The position numbers and the translations under genes were made by a program. From the NCBI GenBank assembly GCA_027257055.1, contig JAPVLO010000097.1, forward strand, positions 6,983,001 to 7,047,000: a DNA stretch of 64,000 nucleotides, read 5' to 3'. Shown piece by piece: positions 1 through 11,690 of the stretch. The notes beneath the pieces are model-generated. The model ran no database searches. It had not been told where the DNA came from and saw nothing but the letters and a program-made list of their open reading frames with translations. Every line of letters starts with the position of its first letter. Position 1 is the stretch's first letter. The stretch comes from Cephalopachus bancanus. Its lineage: Eukaryota > Chordata > Mammalia > Primates > Tarsiidae.

Positions 1-260
1 GTAATATGTGATCTGTTCTTACTTTTTTTCACTTAGCATGTTTCCAGGGTTCATCCATGTGAAAGCATGTATCAGTACTTCATTCCTTTTTAATGCCAGA
101 TAATCTTACGCTGTACAACTATATCACATTTTATCTATCTGTCTGTGATGGACATTTGGGTTGTTTGTACTTTTGACTATTAATGGGTAATACTGCTATG
201 AACATGTGTGCATGTTTTTGTGTGACTTTTCTTGATTTTTTAAAAGGAAAATTTCTCCGG
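1..260 (-). mobile_element. Old L1M fragment (ORF2 3' region)
   Basis: Antisense copy of the well-known mammalian L1 segment around GCATGTATCAGTACTTCATTCC and GATGGACATTTGGGTTGTTT; decayed, and cut by the window start. Confidence 0.7.
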
Positions 261-544
261 AAGCGTGGTGGGTATCAGTTTTTTCTCATACTTCTTACCA
301 TGCATTATAAAATAGAGACTTCAAATTTGTGTATATTCTGATCTGTGGAAAAGTTAGATCTTCATATATGTAGGATATTTAGTTGTATACATATATGTGA
401 TTGAGAAAGCAAAGATTATATCTAATAGAGAATTATCATTCATAAGGACTATACTTTCTTATTTTGAAGTGAAATGTCTAAAGTAAATGGTATACCTAAC
501 GTAATTTGATATGGTAGAATAAGTTGAATATTTTATCAAAAATC

Positions 545-848
545 TTTAGAATAGCACTGTCTAATACAAATATATGCAAGCCACACGTGTAATTTTAAAT
601 TTTTTAGTAGACACAGTAAACAAGTATAAAGAGATAGGTGAAATTAATATTAATGATTTATTTTATTTAACATGTTGTTTCACAATAGTATCAATATATT
701 ATCAGTATAAAACTATTGAGATGTTTTATATTCCTATTTTTCATACTAAGTCTTCAAAATCTATTGTGTATCTTACTCTAATAACTCATTTTGGATTAGT
801 CAGTTTGTTATGTCTTGTGGCTGCCTTATTAGACAAAAGAGCTGTAGT
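545..848 (+). mobile_element. MER3-like hAT-Charlie DNA transposon remnant
   Basis: Begins AGCACTGTCTAATA, followed by GCAAGCCACACGTGTAATTTT and GGTGAAATTAATATTAATGA; it ends with the outward-facing TGGCTGCC...AGACAAAAGAGCTG. These recall the MER3 consensus (CAGTGCTGTCCAATA ends). The 101-aa frame inside (574-879) is not a gene. Confidence 0.55.
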
Positions 849-1157
849 ATATTGTCTCTTGGTATCCATAGGGGGTTGATTCCCTCAAGTCTCTGATATA
901 AAATGGTGTAGTATATGCATATCACCATCATACATACTCTTGTATGCTTTAAGTAATCTCTAGGTTACTTAAAATACCTTTAATATAAATGCTATGTGGA
1001 TAGTTGTCCTACTGTATTGTTTAGGGAATAATGACAAGAACAATATCCACATGTTCAGTAGAGATGAACTATCCTTTTTTCCAAATGTTTTATGTCTGTG
1101 ATTGGTTGACTCCACAGATGTGGACCCTACACGTGGATACAGAGGATTGACTGTATT
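849..1157 (+). mobile_element. MER2-like Tigger MITE
   Basis: GGTATCCATAGGGGGTTGATTCC at the left, TAAGTAATCTCTAGGTTACT and GTATTGTTTAGGGAATAATG in the middle, GATACAGAGGATTGACTGTA at the right. This is the order of the MER2 (pogo/Tigger-type) consensus. A second copy, in reverse, lies at 37357-37695. Confidence 0.7.
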
Positions 1158-1400
1158 TTATTCTCACCATTGTCTTGGAACATGTCTAATCTTTTCTAGA
1201 GATCTCATTCGTCTACTCTTAGACAGATAATTCCCAGTAACCCTGCTCCTTGTTTGACTGATTTTTATGCTGTGCTTGTCTCTTGTTATCATTTGATTTT
1301 CCCTTTATTTAATTTCAAATCTCCATTACTTGCTCTTTTTCCCCTTTAAAATTATTTTTAAATTTAAAAGTCATATTTAATCATTGTAAGAAAAAAAAAG

Positions 1401-1507
1401 AAACTATGCATGGTGGCTAGCACCTATAATCCTAGCTACTTGTGAGATGAGAGACTTGCTTGAGGCCAGGAGATGGAGGCAAGCTGGACAAAAGAGACCC
1501 TATCTCT
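1401..1507 (+). mobile_element. Alu left-monomer-like element, split by L1
   Basis: Reads as a diverged Alu left arm (CATGGTGGCTAGCACCTATAAT, GAGGCCAGGAG, GAGACCCTATCTCT). Its A-rich end continues after the L1 insertion, at 4154-4180 (TAAAATACAAAAAACAAACA). This shows the order of events: Alu monomer, then L1, then the Alu at 2886. Confidence 0.7.
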
Positions 1508-4139
1508 CTTTTTTAAAAAGTTTTATTTTATTTTAAAGCTGTGGGGTACAATTCAGGATTAGGTATACAAGTGGACATCGTACAGGTAAAGTTTGGGCCT
1601 CCCTTTGGTCCCCACTTTGCCTTGTTTGAGATCAGGTACCCCTATTGATTTTGTGACCCCCCCCCCGGCAGTATCCCGCTACTGCCAATCCCTTTCTTAT
1701 AGTATTATGTTAAATATTCAGGTTCCATTTATGAGTGAGAATATGTGGTACTCTGCTCTTTGTTTCTGTTATAGATCTCTGAGTATTATAGACTCTAAAT
1801 TCATCCATGTTGCTGCAAAGTCCATATGTTTGTTCTTCTTTATGGCTGCATAATATTCCATTGTGTATATGTAGCACATTTTTTTAATCCAGTCCAGTTT
1901 TGATGGGCAGCACAGTTGGTTCCATGTTTTTGCTATTGTGAATGGTGTTGCAGTAAATAGCGTGTGCAGGTATTTTTTGTAGAATAATTTGAGTTACTCC
2001 GGTTATATTCCCAGTAGGGGGATTGCTGAATTGTATGGGAGGTCAAGTTCTAGTTCTTTTAGAAATGGCCACACTGTTTTCCATAGAGGTTGAACTTGTT
2101 TACATTCCTACCAGCAGCTTAGAAGCGTTCCCTTTTCTCCACATCCTCTCCAGCATCTGTTGTTTTATTAATGATGGCCATTCTTATTGGGGCTAGGTGG
2201 TAGCTCAGTATGGATCTGATTTGTATTTCTCTGATGATTAGTGAGGCTGAGCAGTTTTTCATGTGTCTGTTGGCTACCTGTATATCTTCTTTTGAGAAGT
2301 ATCTATTCATGTCTTTTGTCCACTTTTTGATGGGGCTGTTTGTTTTTTCCTTTTGGCATGTTTGAGTTCCTTGTAGTTCCTGGATGTTAAACCTCTGTCA
2401 GATGTTAAACCTCTGACAAATATTTTTTCCCACTCTGGGCTGTCTCCCCTCTCTCTTGGTGATTTCTTTTGCTTTGCAGAAGCTTTTCAGTTTAATGAGA
2501 TCCCACTTGTTTATCTTGTCTCTTATGACATGGACATTTGGGGTTTTGATCAGGAATTGGTTGCCTACTCTGATTTCAGTAAGGGTGTCTCCTGTATTTT
2601 CTAAGATTCTTATAATTTGAGGTTTTATGTTTACGTCTTTGATCCATTTAGAGTTGATTTTTGTGTATGGTGATAGATAGGGGTCCTGTTTCAATCTTCT
2701 GCATATGATCAGCCAGTTTTCCCCCAACACCATTTACTGAATAGGTTCTCCTCTCTGCAGTGGTTGTGGTGGAGGCTTTGTCAAAGACAAACTGATGAGA
2801 AATTGAGGTTTTTCTTCTGGAATCTCTGTCATGTTCCGTTGGTCTATATTGCCTGTTCTTGTACCAATACCAATCTGTTTTGATTTTTTTTTTTTTTTTT
2901 TTTGAGTTGGAATCTCACTCCGTCACCCAGCCTGGAGTGCAGTGGCACACTCATGGCCACCCCAGTGTCGACCCGCTGTACTCCGGTGATTCTTCCGCCT
3001 CAGCCTTCCAAGTAGCTGGAACTATAGGCGTGCGCTACCACACCCAGCTAATTTTTGATTTATTGTAGAGATGAGGTCTCGCCAGGTTGCTCGGGCTGGT
3101 CTCAAACCTGTGGGCTCAGGCAATCCACTTGCCTCTGCCTCCCAAAGTGCTGGGATTACAGGCTAAGCCACTGAGCCCAGCCTGTTTTGATTATTGTAGC
3201 CTTATAGTAAAGTTTAAATTCTGGAAGTGTGATACCTCCCACTTTGTTTCTTTTGCTAGGGATTGTTTAGACTATTTGTGGTCATTTATGTTTCCATATG
3301 AATTTCTGTATTGTCACTCCCAGGTCCGAGAAGAATGATGTTGGTAGTTTAATAGGTATTGCGTTGAATCTGTAGATTGCCTTGGGAAGGATGGACATCT
3401 TAACAGTGTTGATTCTTCCAATCCATGAACATGGAATATTTTTCCATTTGTTTGTGTCTTCTTAGATTTCTTTGAGCAGTGTTTTGTAGTTTTCATTTAA
3501 AGATCTTTAACTTCCCCGGCTAGGAAGGTATTTCTTTTTGTGTGTGTGGCTATTGTGAATGGGATTGTGCTTTTTATTTGGTTCTTTGCCTGTTTGTTGT
3601 TGGTATATAAGAATGTGACTGTCTTTTGCACATTTATTTTGTACCCCGAGACTTTGCCAAAGTCCTTTATCAGTGCAAGGAGGTTTTTGACAGATTCTCT
3701 TGGGTTTTCAGGGTATAGGATCATACCAGCAAAGAGGGATATGTAATTTCTTCTTTTCCTTTTTGGATACCTGATTTCCAATTCTTGTCTAATTGCTCTA
3801 GCTTGGACTTCAACACAGTGTTGAACAGAAGGGGTGAGAGTGGGCAGCCTTGTCTTTTTCCGGTTTTCAGGGGAAATGCTTCCAGTTTCTGTCCATTTAG
3901 CAATATGCTGGCTGTGAGTGTACTATAGATGGTGCTTACTATTTTGAGGTATGTTCCTTCTGTGCCTAGGTGTTCAAGGGTTTTTATCAAGAAGGGATGT
4001 TGAATTTTATCAAAAGCTTTTTCTGAATCTAATGATATAATCATATGGTTCTTGTTTTTACATCTGTTGATGTATTTAATTACATTTGTGGTCTTGCAGG
4101 TGTTGAACTAGCCCTGCATCCCAGGAATGAAGCCTACTT
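1508..4139 (-). mobile_element. 5'-truncated LINE-1 of the young 3'-UTR family, hit by an Alu
   Basis: On the minus strand it runs from ORF2 reverse transcriptase (4044-3721: [32 protein letters not shown]) through the ORF2 C terminus (2733-2119) to a 3' UTR that matches the young L1 (58651 onward) in its GTGGGGTACA and CATCGTACAGG blocks, with a C9-10 run at about 1659. A near-perfect 14-bp target duplication (GAGACCCTATCTCT at 1494-1507, GAGATCCCATCTCT at 4140-4153, two mismatches) defines both ends. The Alu at 2886-3181 sits inside it. Confidence 0.88.
2886..3181 (-). mobile_element. Alu (dimeric), inside L1
   Basis: Poly-T, then GAGTTGGAATCTCACTC and both Alu arms in reverse. It is flanked by a perfect 11-bp duplication of L1 sequence, CTGTTTTGATT (2875-2885 and 3182-3192). 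Confidence 0.95.
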
Positions 4140-4199
4140 GAGATCCCATCTCTTAAAATACAAAAAACAAACACAAAAAAACTTCTACAAGGGTAACTG

Positions 4200-5700
4200 C
4201 TTTTAATGCTTTTGTATGTATTCTACCAAACATTTTTTTGGCACATTTTGCATATATGCATTCAATATCTATGTAAACACATGTATATGTATATTGTTGC
4301 TTTTAATGTTTTTGTAGCTCACAGTTTTATATGTGGAATTACTGTTCCAAAGACTATGCTAAATTGCCAATTTACCCTGCAGAAATATTGTATTTGTTGG
4401 TTTTCCCAGACTAGGTTCTGAGTCATAGTTTTCAACCACCCCTGCCAGCAATGGGTATTAGGCCGTTTTTTAAACATTTTTGCACATCTGATTAGTGTAA
4501 AGTGCTATTTAAAAAAAACTTTATTTTGAAGTAATTTTGTGCTTGCAAAAAAGTGTCAAAGGCAGTACGAGAAATTCCTGTATAAACTTCTCAAATGATA
4601 ACATATTAGCCCATATTGTTTTTCTGAAACATTTGAAAACAGTTGCAGATCAAGTGCCTTTTACTTTTAATAACTTCAGTGTGTATTTTCTAAAAATCAA
4701 ACACATATTCTTAAATTACCAGAGTATAATTGTTAAACTCAAGAAGGCAATACTAGTATCTAGTTTTTAGAACTCTTTTTGAGTTTTTCCAGATGTCTCA
4801 TTAGTGTGTATTTTTGGTCCAAGCTCTGAGGAAGGATCTGTTGATGCATTTAGTTGTCCTATGGCTTCAGTATACTTTAATCTTGCATTGTTCTTTGGTC
4901 TCTTTTTAAATCTTTCATGTTGCTGACATTGTTAAAGAGCATAGACTAGTTATTTTGTGGAATAGCCCTCATTTAGGGTTTGACTGGCATTTCCCTATGA
5001 TTAAATTCACATTATGTACTTTGGCAGGAGTTCCACAGACATGATGCTGTGCCCTTAGTGCATCTTCAGTAGCCATATGTAAATGGTTTTTCCCAATATT
5101 GGTGATAACTTTTGTCACTTAGTTAAGGTGGTGCTTGTCAGTTTGTCAACCTTAAAGTTTGTAATTCATATGTATCTTATTGGGAAGGTACCTTGGGATG
5201 CACATATGCTTTTTCTCATCATACTTCAACACCTTAATTTTAGCATTCACCAGTGATTTTTGCCTGAATGGTTATTGTTGTAGTGGTTGCTGTATGGTGA
5301 CTTAAATCTGTTGTTCCTTCTACTTTTATTTGGAATCCCACTGTGAGGAAGAAATTTCTTCTTCTCTCCCCCCATTCACTCATTCATTCATTCACTTATA
5401 TCTGAATCTGACATACACATTATTACTGTATTCTCTAGGTTATAATCTGTTACTCTTATTACTTTTATTTCTTTTCAGATTGGCCCAGAATTGGCCACTG
5501 TGAGCCCCTCAAGCTGGTTGCTTGATATGTCTTAATTATTTTTTGATAATTTTCTTATTTTCTTATACTGTAAAATGTTCTAGGCTCATCTTGACTTTTT
5601 CCTTTCCAAGCCTGGAATCACTTTTGTTTTTGGAGAATGATATTTAGAAACTAAGATCTGAGTGCTAGGCTATCTTATTGTTTGTCTAGTCTCTTACATA
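4200..5700 (-). mobile_element. Old L1M/L1ME 3'-region remnants
   Basis: 4200-4515 resembles antisense ORF2 end sequence (CATATATGCATTCAATATC, GTGGAATTACTG...AAATTGCCA). 4511-5700 resembles a long mammalian L1M 3' UTR (GCATTTAGTTGTCCTATGGC, GCATTCACCAGTGATTTTTG, ACTAAGATCTGAGTGCTAGG). Orientation is inferred. Confidence 0.5.
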
Positions 5701-5895
5701 TTTTGCATTTTATATGACCATTTCCATTTATGTATATTGTTTCTTTGATGAGTCTGGCCTATATGTTTAAAAATATTCTTTGAAAAATTATCTGTTCTAC
5801 ATCTATAGTTTAACTATAGATAGTCATCAGTGATAACGAGATGACTAACCTCATGTCAGCCCTAGAATGATAAAACTTAGAGACACTGATTAGCA

Positions 5896-6236
5896 TAGTC
5901 ATGCACCACATAAGGACCCTTTGGTCAATGATGGACTTTGATGGTAGTCCCATAAGATTATAATATCATATTTTATTCTACCTTTTGTATGTTGAGATAA
6001 TTTTAGATACACAAATACTTGCCATTGTCTTACAGTTGCCAGCAGTAGTCAGTAAAGTAACAGCCTATTTAGATTTGTAACTTACAAGCAGTGGGCTATA
6101 ACCATGCAGTCTAGGTGTGTAGTAGGCTGTACTATCTAGGTTGGTATAAGTACTATTGATGTTCACATGACAATGATGAAATCATGTAATGACACATTTC
6201 TCAGAATATATCCTCATTGTTAGCAATGCATGACCA
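5896..6236. mobile_element. Tigger-like MITE (MER family not named)
   Basis: The ends are inverted: TAGTCATGCACCACATAAGG at the left and GCAATGCATGACCA at the right. The middle has paired blocks typical of a Tigger-type non-autonomous element (ATAAGATTATAATA, TAGTAGGCTGTACTATCTAGG). No coding capacity. Confidence 0.6.
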
Positions 6237-6864
6237 TAATTATTTTCACCTATGGCTTTTAAGAATCCCAGATAGAGTGAAGGGGCTTTATAGCATAGGA
6301 AAGATTGAGTTTCTTACAGGCTGCAGCAGTCCACGTCACGGATGTCAGTGATGTTCAGATGTAGAACCAACTTTTCCAACTTGAGTCAGCAAAAGTTTAT
6401 ACTGTTTTATTCTTTATAGTTTCGGCTTTTTTATGTATATGTGATCTTTTCCCTCATTCTCTGCGTATTGGAATAAACTTCATTTTCTCACGTGTATTTG
6501 GTATAGATGAGGCTTAAATTGACTTAGCTAGAATCCTATATTCTGCCCTTTCTGATGAATTTGATTTCATTCTTATCATTCTTCAGATATTTTTTTCTTT
6601 TTCAAGTTGTCAAGGTTGGTTTATAAGTCAGAAAAATTTCTCTTCCCTACCTTAATGAATGTTCTTGTTTCTCGTAGTAGGAGAAGCAAAAGGAAAACAA
6701 AGGGAAACATTAATAAATGACAGCTACCTGGGAATTGATAGTCAAATTTTAGTTAAACAATTCTTTAAGATGTGCTGTTTGCCTGGAACAGTATTTTCTT
6801 AAATTAAAAATAGCTTTACTTAGTTTATGAAAGCAGTATGTGCATTGTAGAAAATTAGAAAACA

Positions 6865-7149
6865 GCCGGGCTCGGTGGCTCAGTCTGTAATCCCACGCCT
6901 TTGGGAGGCTGAGGTGAGTGGATTGCGTGAGCCCGCGGGTTCGAGACCCGCCTGGGCAGCAAGACCTCATCTCTACAATAAATCAAAAAATCAGCCGGGC
7001 GTGGTAGCGCATGCCTGTAATTCCGGCTACTTGGAAGGCTGAGGCGGAAGGATCGCCGGAGCCCAGCAGGTTGAGGCTGCAGTGGCCAGCAGCGGCCACT
7101 GCACTCCAGTCTGGGCGACAGAGTGAGACTCCAACTCAAAAAAAAAAAA
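6865..7149 (+). mobile_element. Alu, young lineage-specific subfamily
   Basis: Full dimer starting GCCGGGCTCGGTGGCTCAG and ending CTCCAACTC plus A tail, flanked by a perfect 15-bp duplication (6850-6864 and 7150-7164). It carries the short form GGGCAGC between the arms (see findings). Confidence 0.96.
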
Positions 7150-7243
7150 GAAAATTAGAAAACATAAATATGTAAAAATAAGAGAATGAATATCATGTTG
7201 TTACCACCCAATGATTTTTCACTGGTATGTATATATACACAAC

Positions 7244-7530
7244 ATTTTTTTCTTATTTTTGTTTTTTAAGATAGGATCTTCCTCTGCTGCCGAGGTTGGA
7301 GGCTACTATGGCTCACTGAAGCCTTGAACTCTTTCCCCTCAGCCTCCTAAGTAGCTGGGATTACAGGTATATAGTACACCACCATGCCTGGCTACATTTT
7401 AAGAAGTATTTTGGAGAAATGAGGTCTTGCTATGTTGCCTAGGCTGGTCTCATACTCCTGGCCTTAAGCTGTCCTCCTACCTCAGCCTCCCAAAGTACTG
7501 ACATTATAGGCGTGAGCCACCATTCCTGGC
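7244..7530 (-). mobile_element. Alu, old (J-like)
   Basis: Reverse Alu with many substitutions (GATAGGATCTTCCTCTGC; CATTCCTGGC at the 5' end). No clear target duplication. Confidence 0.85.
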
Positions 7531-7943
7531 CTGCTTTAAATATATTGGTCTCTCTAACTCTGTCTGTAGACACACACAAATGCATTCATATAAGTCAGTG
7601 GTATGAATTACTTGTGGAGCCCATATACCTACATCCTCTTCCCTTTAAATTCTGGCAACATTAATGTGAGAAAGTATTATTGCTCTACTGTGATGTTTGG
7701 TTTGATCATTTCCTAAATCAATTATGTTTGCTTAAATTAGCCTTTATTCTTTGTATTTTACAGTGGGTCCAAGTATTTCAGAGTGTAATTCTTAAGCAAA
7801 CAATTAGTGTTTATAATTGAATGGAATTTAGGTTTAACTCTCTTGGAAGACATTTATTCTATAAAATGTATTTCTGTTGTCTAATATTTGTACCTTTATA
7901 GTGTCTAGGTAAAATATACTTTTAAAAATAAAATGTTTTATTT

Positions 7944-8130
7944 TTATTTTTTGAGTTGAGGTCTTACTCTGTTGCCCAGGTTGGAGTTCAGTGGGACAAG
8001 TATGGCTCACCACATCCTCAATCTCCTGGGCTCAGGAGATATTTACACTTCAGCCTCCCAAGTAGACCACCATGCCTGGCTAATTTTTTGATTATTTGTA
8101 ATGATGAGGTCTCACTGTGTTGCCTAGATT
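7944..8130 (-). mobile_element. Truncated Alu
   Basis: Right arm and part of the linker/left arm in reverse (TTGAGTTGAGGTCTTACTCTG to GTTGCCTAGATT), with an internal deletion. It ends next to the Alu at 8144. Confidence 0.8.
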
Positions 8131-8143
8131 GATGATGCCTTGT

Positions 8144-8436
8144 CTTTTTTTTTTTTTTTTTGGGTTGGAGTCTCACTCAGTCGCCCAGACTGGAGTGCAG
8201 TGGCTGCTCCCGGCCACCACAGCCTCAACCTGCTGGGCTCCGGCGATCCTTCCGCCTCAGCCTTCCAAGTAGCCAGAATTACAGGCATGCGCTACCACGC
8301 CCGGCTGATTTTTTGATTTATTGTAGAGATGAGGTCTCGCTGCCCAGGTGGGTCTCGAACCCGCGGGCTCAGGCAGTCTACTCACCTCAGCCTCCCAAAG
8401 GCGCGGGGATTGCAGGCTGAGCCATGGAGCCCAGCT
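8144..8436 (-). mobile_element. Alu, young lineage-specific subfamily
   Basis: Full reverse dimer with the deleted linker form (GAGGTCTCGCTGCCCAGG) and a perfect 10-bp duplication GATGCCTTGT (8134-8143 and 8437-8446). Confidence 0.95.
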
Positions 8437-8691
8437 GATGCCTTGTTTTATAAGCTAGCAACAGCTACAAAATTTACTCACTATTTTATGTTTGATAATA
8501 GTACTGTCTTTTATAATAAATACTGATAGATATTCCCAAATACCCATGATTATTAGCCTGTTAAATGAGAGATAATTCACCTCCCAAGATTACATTGAGT
8601 CACTACATTAATTACCTTGAATAAGGTAAAATAACCACTGTTAAATTTATTAAGATAATTAGAAAATTAATCTGAAAAAAGTCAGATTTTT

Positions 8692-8833
8692 AGGCTGGGT
8701 GTGTTAGCTCATGCCTGTAATCCCAGCACTTTGGGAAGATCACTTGAGCCAAGAGGTTGAGGCTGTGGTGGGTCATGATTTGCCACTGTACTCCAGCTTG
8801 GATGACAAGAGTGAGACCCTAACTCAGAAAAAA
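8692..8833 (+). mobile_element. Alu with large internal deletion (monomer-like)
   Basis: The head of a left arm (AGGCTGGGTGTGTTAGCTCATG ... CACTTTGGGAAG) is joined directly to the distal part of a right arm (GATCACTTGAGCC ... GAGTGAGACCCTAACTC). Total about 140 bp. Confidence 0.8.
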
Positions 8834-9306
8834 GGGAGCCAATTAAAATTTTTCATTTTTACCTACCCTTTTATATTAGGGAATATGATTTGGAGGTATT
8901 AGGACTATTGGAGAAATTTGTATTCTGTGGATTAAATGGCATTAATATTTATTGTATCAGTGTTAATTACCTCATTATGATGGTTACACTGTTATATAAG
9001 GGGATAACCTTGTTTTTTGGACATTGACACTGAAGTATTAGGTGTGCAACTGGTGTGTTTTAGTTGTGGGGTACTATGTTTGCTACTGACTCGGGTGAAA
9101 AAGAAGTGAGTACATGTGTGTGTTGGTGTGTGTATTTAGAGACAATGATAGGACAAATGTCGTAAAATGCTAACCATTAAGGAATCTGGAAGAAAGATAT
9201 ATGGGACTTTGTTAATATTCTTGAAACGTTTCTGTAAATGTAAAATTATTTCAGAGTTAAAAGTTGAAAAGATTTGATGGTTGGGAAAAGTTTGGGCAAA
9301 TGTCTT

Positions 9307-9453
9307 TTTTATTTTTTTTGAGTTGGAGTCTCACTCTGTTGCCCAGGCTGGAGTGCAGCGGCACACTTACGGCCACCCCAGCATCAACCTGCGGTTCTTC
9401 TGCCTCATCCTTCCAAGTAGATGGAACTACAGGCATGTGCTACCACGCCTGGC
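9307..9453 (-). mobile_element. Free right Alu monomer with target duplication
   Basis: Only a right arm is present. On the minus strand it starts exactly at GCCAGGCGTGGTAGC and ends CTCCAACTC plus A/T-rich tail. It is flanked by a perfect 15-bp duplication TTGGGCAAATGTCTT (9292-9306 and 9454-9468), so this 147-bp unit inserted as it is. Confidence 0.93.
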
Positions 9454-10080
9454 TTGGGCAAATGTCTTAAAATTAAACTACTTCATAAAAGATGCTGTAT
9501 TTATATACTTAAAACTGCAAGGGACTTTAGAGTTCTACATTTAACTCCATTATTTTACATATGAGAACTTAAGAGTGGTAGATAATCAGCCACTAATCAG
9601 CATGATACTAAAACTTTTTCTTAATTGATCATGATTAAATTATGTCTCTTAGTATGGTTTAGTATTTTTATTTTTTATGGGGTAGTCAGTGCTTCTCAAC
9701 AAATCTGATTTCTGAGTATAATGCAATCACACCAATACTTAGAGAAGAAAAGGGAAGCTTGGAGGAGTAGCCTTTGAAATGGATTATGTGTTCTTATTAA
9801 AAGTGGCTAACTAGTTTTTTTAGAAATTGCAAGATATGGAATCCTGTATCTTAAGTTCAATTCAAGATCTCTACAGAATATGAAATAGTTTCAGCTAGTG
9901 ATCCCTGTTAGTGCTGTTTTAAGAATTTCAACAATATAATTAACCATTGTGAATAATTCAATAGAGTATAGTAATTATTACTTTGTCCTTGTTTATATAA
10001 GGGTCACTATAAAAAATATATAATATCTGATTGGGCAACACTGTGTATATATGAAGAAGAGCATTAAAAGGATTGCCTTG

Positions 10081-10374
10081 GTTGGGTGTGGTGGCTCAAA
10101 CCTGTAATCCCAGCACTTTGGAAGGCCGAGGCAAGAGGATTGCCTGAGTCCAGGGGTTCGAGACTAGCTTGGGCAACTTGGTGAGACCTCGTCTCTACAA
10201 TAAAAAATGAAAAAATTAGCCAGGTGTGGTAGCATGCACCTGTAGCTCTGGCTACTTGGAAGGCTGAGGCAGAAGGATCGCCTGAGCCCAGCAGGTAGAC
10301 GCTGGGGTGGCCGTGAACTTGCCACTGCACTCCACCTGAGTGACAGAGTGAGACTCCAACTCAAAAAAAAAAAG
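10081..10374 (+). mobile_element. Alu (dimeric)
   Basis: Full dimer with the long linker form (GGGCAACTTGGTGAGACC), ending CTCCAACTC plus A tail; 8-bp duplication TTGCCTTG (10073-10080 and 10375-10382). Confidence 0.94.
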
Positions 10375-10648
10375 TTGCCTTGTTAGTGAGGAAATGTTAT
10401 TTTAAAGTCAGTGAAAAGTCATTGTTTTTCCTAATAAGAAAAAAGTAGTGAAACCAGTTGTTTATAATAAAAAAATAAGCAGTAAAGAATATACTAGCAT
10501 TCCTATTATGGTGTTTGTTTTAGGAAATTACTTCATTTAGTGTTTGAAATAGGGTACTTTATCTAGCTGAATGAAGTTCTTTTTACTTATTATTATTTTA
10601 ATTTGTATGTAGTACTTTAAGATAGCTTAACAATTTGATGTGGGTTTT

Positions 10649-10940
10649 GTTTTTTTTTTTGACTTGGAGTCTCACTCTGTCGCCCAGACTGGAGTGCAGT
10701 GGCTGCTCCCGGCCACCAAGCCTTGACGTGCTGGGCTCCGGCGATCCTTCTGCCTCAGCCTTCCAAGTAGCTGGAACTACAGGCACGTGCTACCACACCC
10801 GGCTAATTTTTTTATTTTTATTGTGGAGATGAGGTCTCGCCAAGTTGCCCAGGCGGGGTCTCGAACCCGCGGGCTCAGGCAATCCACTCACCTCGGCCTC
10901 CCAAAGCGCGGGATTACAGGCTGAGCCACCAAGCCCTGCC
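10649..10940 (-). mobile_element. Alu (dimeric)
   Basis: Full reverse dimer; perfect 13-bp duplication TGATGTGGGTTTT (10636-10648 and 10941-10953). It ends 937 bp upstream of the exon at 11878. Confidence 0.95.
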
Positions 10941-11479
10941 TGATGTGGGTTTTAAATTTGTATTTATGGTGCTTGCTGTAGGCATGCTGTGAGACCAAAC
11001 ACTATTAACTGGATCACTACTAATTTTAATATGGTTTTGTCTGAGTTAGTTTTTAAAATTGTGAAGAGAGACTTAACAGAACTAATGCATAAGATTGCTA
11101 AAGCATGTTTAACCACATAATACCAATAATGAGAATTTGCTTTATTTTTTTAAAGTTAACTTTTATTGGTGTTGGTTTCTTACCATATCTCTGTTTTAGC
11201 ATATCTTTCTTTTCCTCTGTAATTGGAGATTGCCTGTTCATTGTCTTCTCTATATTCTGAGTCCTGGTAGATGCGTAGTACAAGCACAGCAGGCATAAAT
11301 GGTTGGTCATTGCTGCAGGAATGAGAAGGGGAAAAAAATGTATGGTTCTCACCTCCTTTCCTACAATTTATTAGAATATGTTGATTGAGATTTTTGGCAA
11401 AACGAAAATGGCAGAAGGAAGAAGATAAACATATTTCATTGAATTCTTTTATTTTAGTTCTTCTTACAAAAACTAAATA

Positions 11480-11690
11480 TACTAGTATGGAGTTATTACA
11501 TATGTCAGTTGTTCCACTTACTAGCTATGTAATCTTGTGCAAGTTATCAACCTCTCTAAACCTTAGTTTTCACATCTATGAAATGGATAAAGGAGCTCTT
11601 ACCTCATATTGTTGGCTTGAGGATTAAATGAGATATAGATACATGTAAAACAATGATAACACTTTAGTACATGCTAAGATCTATGTTCAT
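11480..11690 (+). repeat. MIR SINE
   Basis: Carries the MIR core (CACTTACTAGCTATGTAATC, TTGTGCAAGTTA, CATCTATGAAATGGATAAAG) and the tail GAGGATTAAATGAGATA. It lies in the intron within 400 bp of the exon at 11878. Confidence 0.85.

Noticed and set aside
574..879. A 101-codon hydrophobic frame resembling a membrane protein.
   Set aside because: It crosses from a MER3-like element into a MER2-like element. The hydrophobicity comes from T-rich sequence.
6749..7139. Frames rich in PGGSRTRGL / [16 protein letters not shown] sequence here and at many other sites.
   Set aside because: These are the standard translations of Alu elements in reverse.
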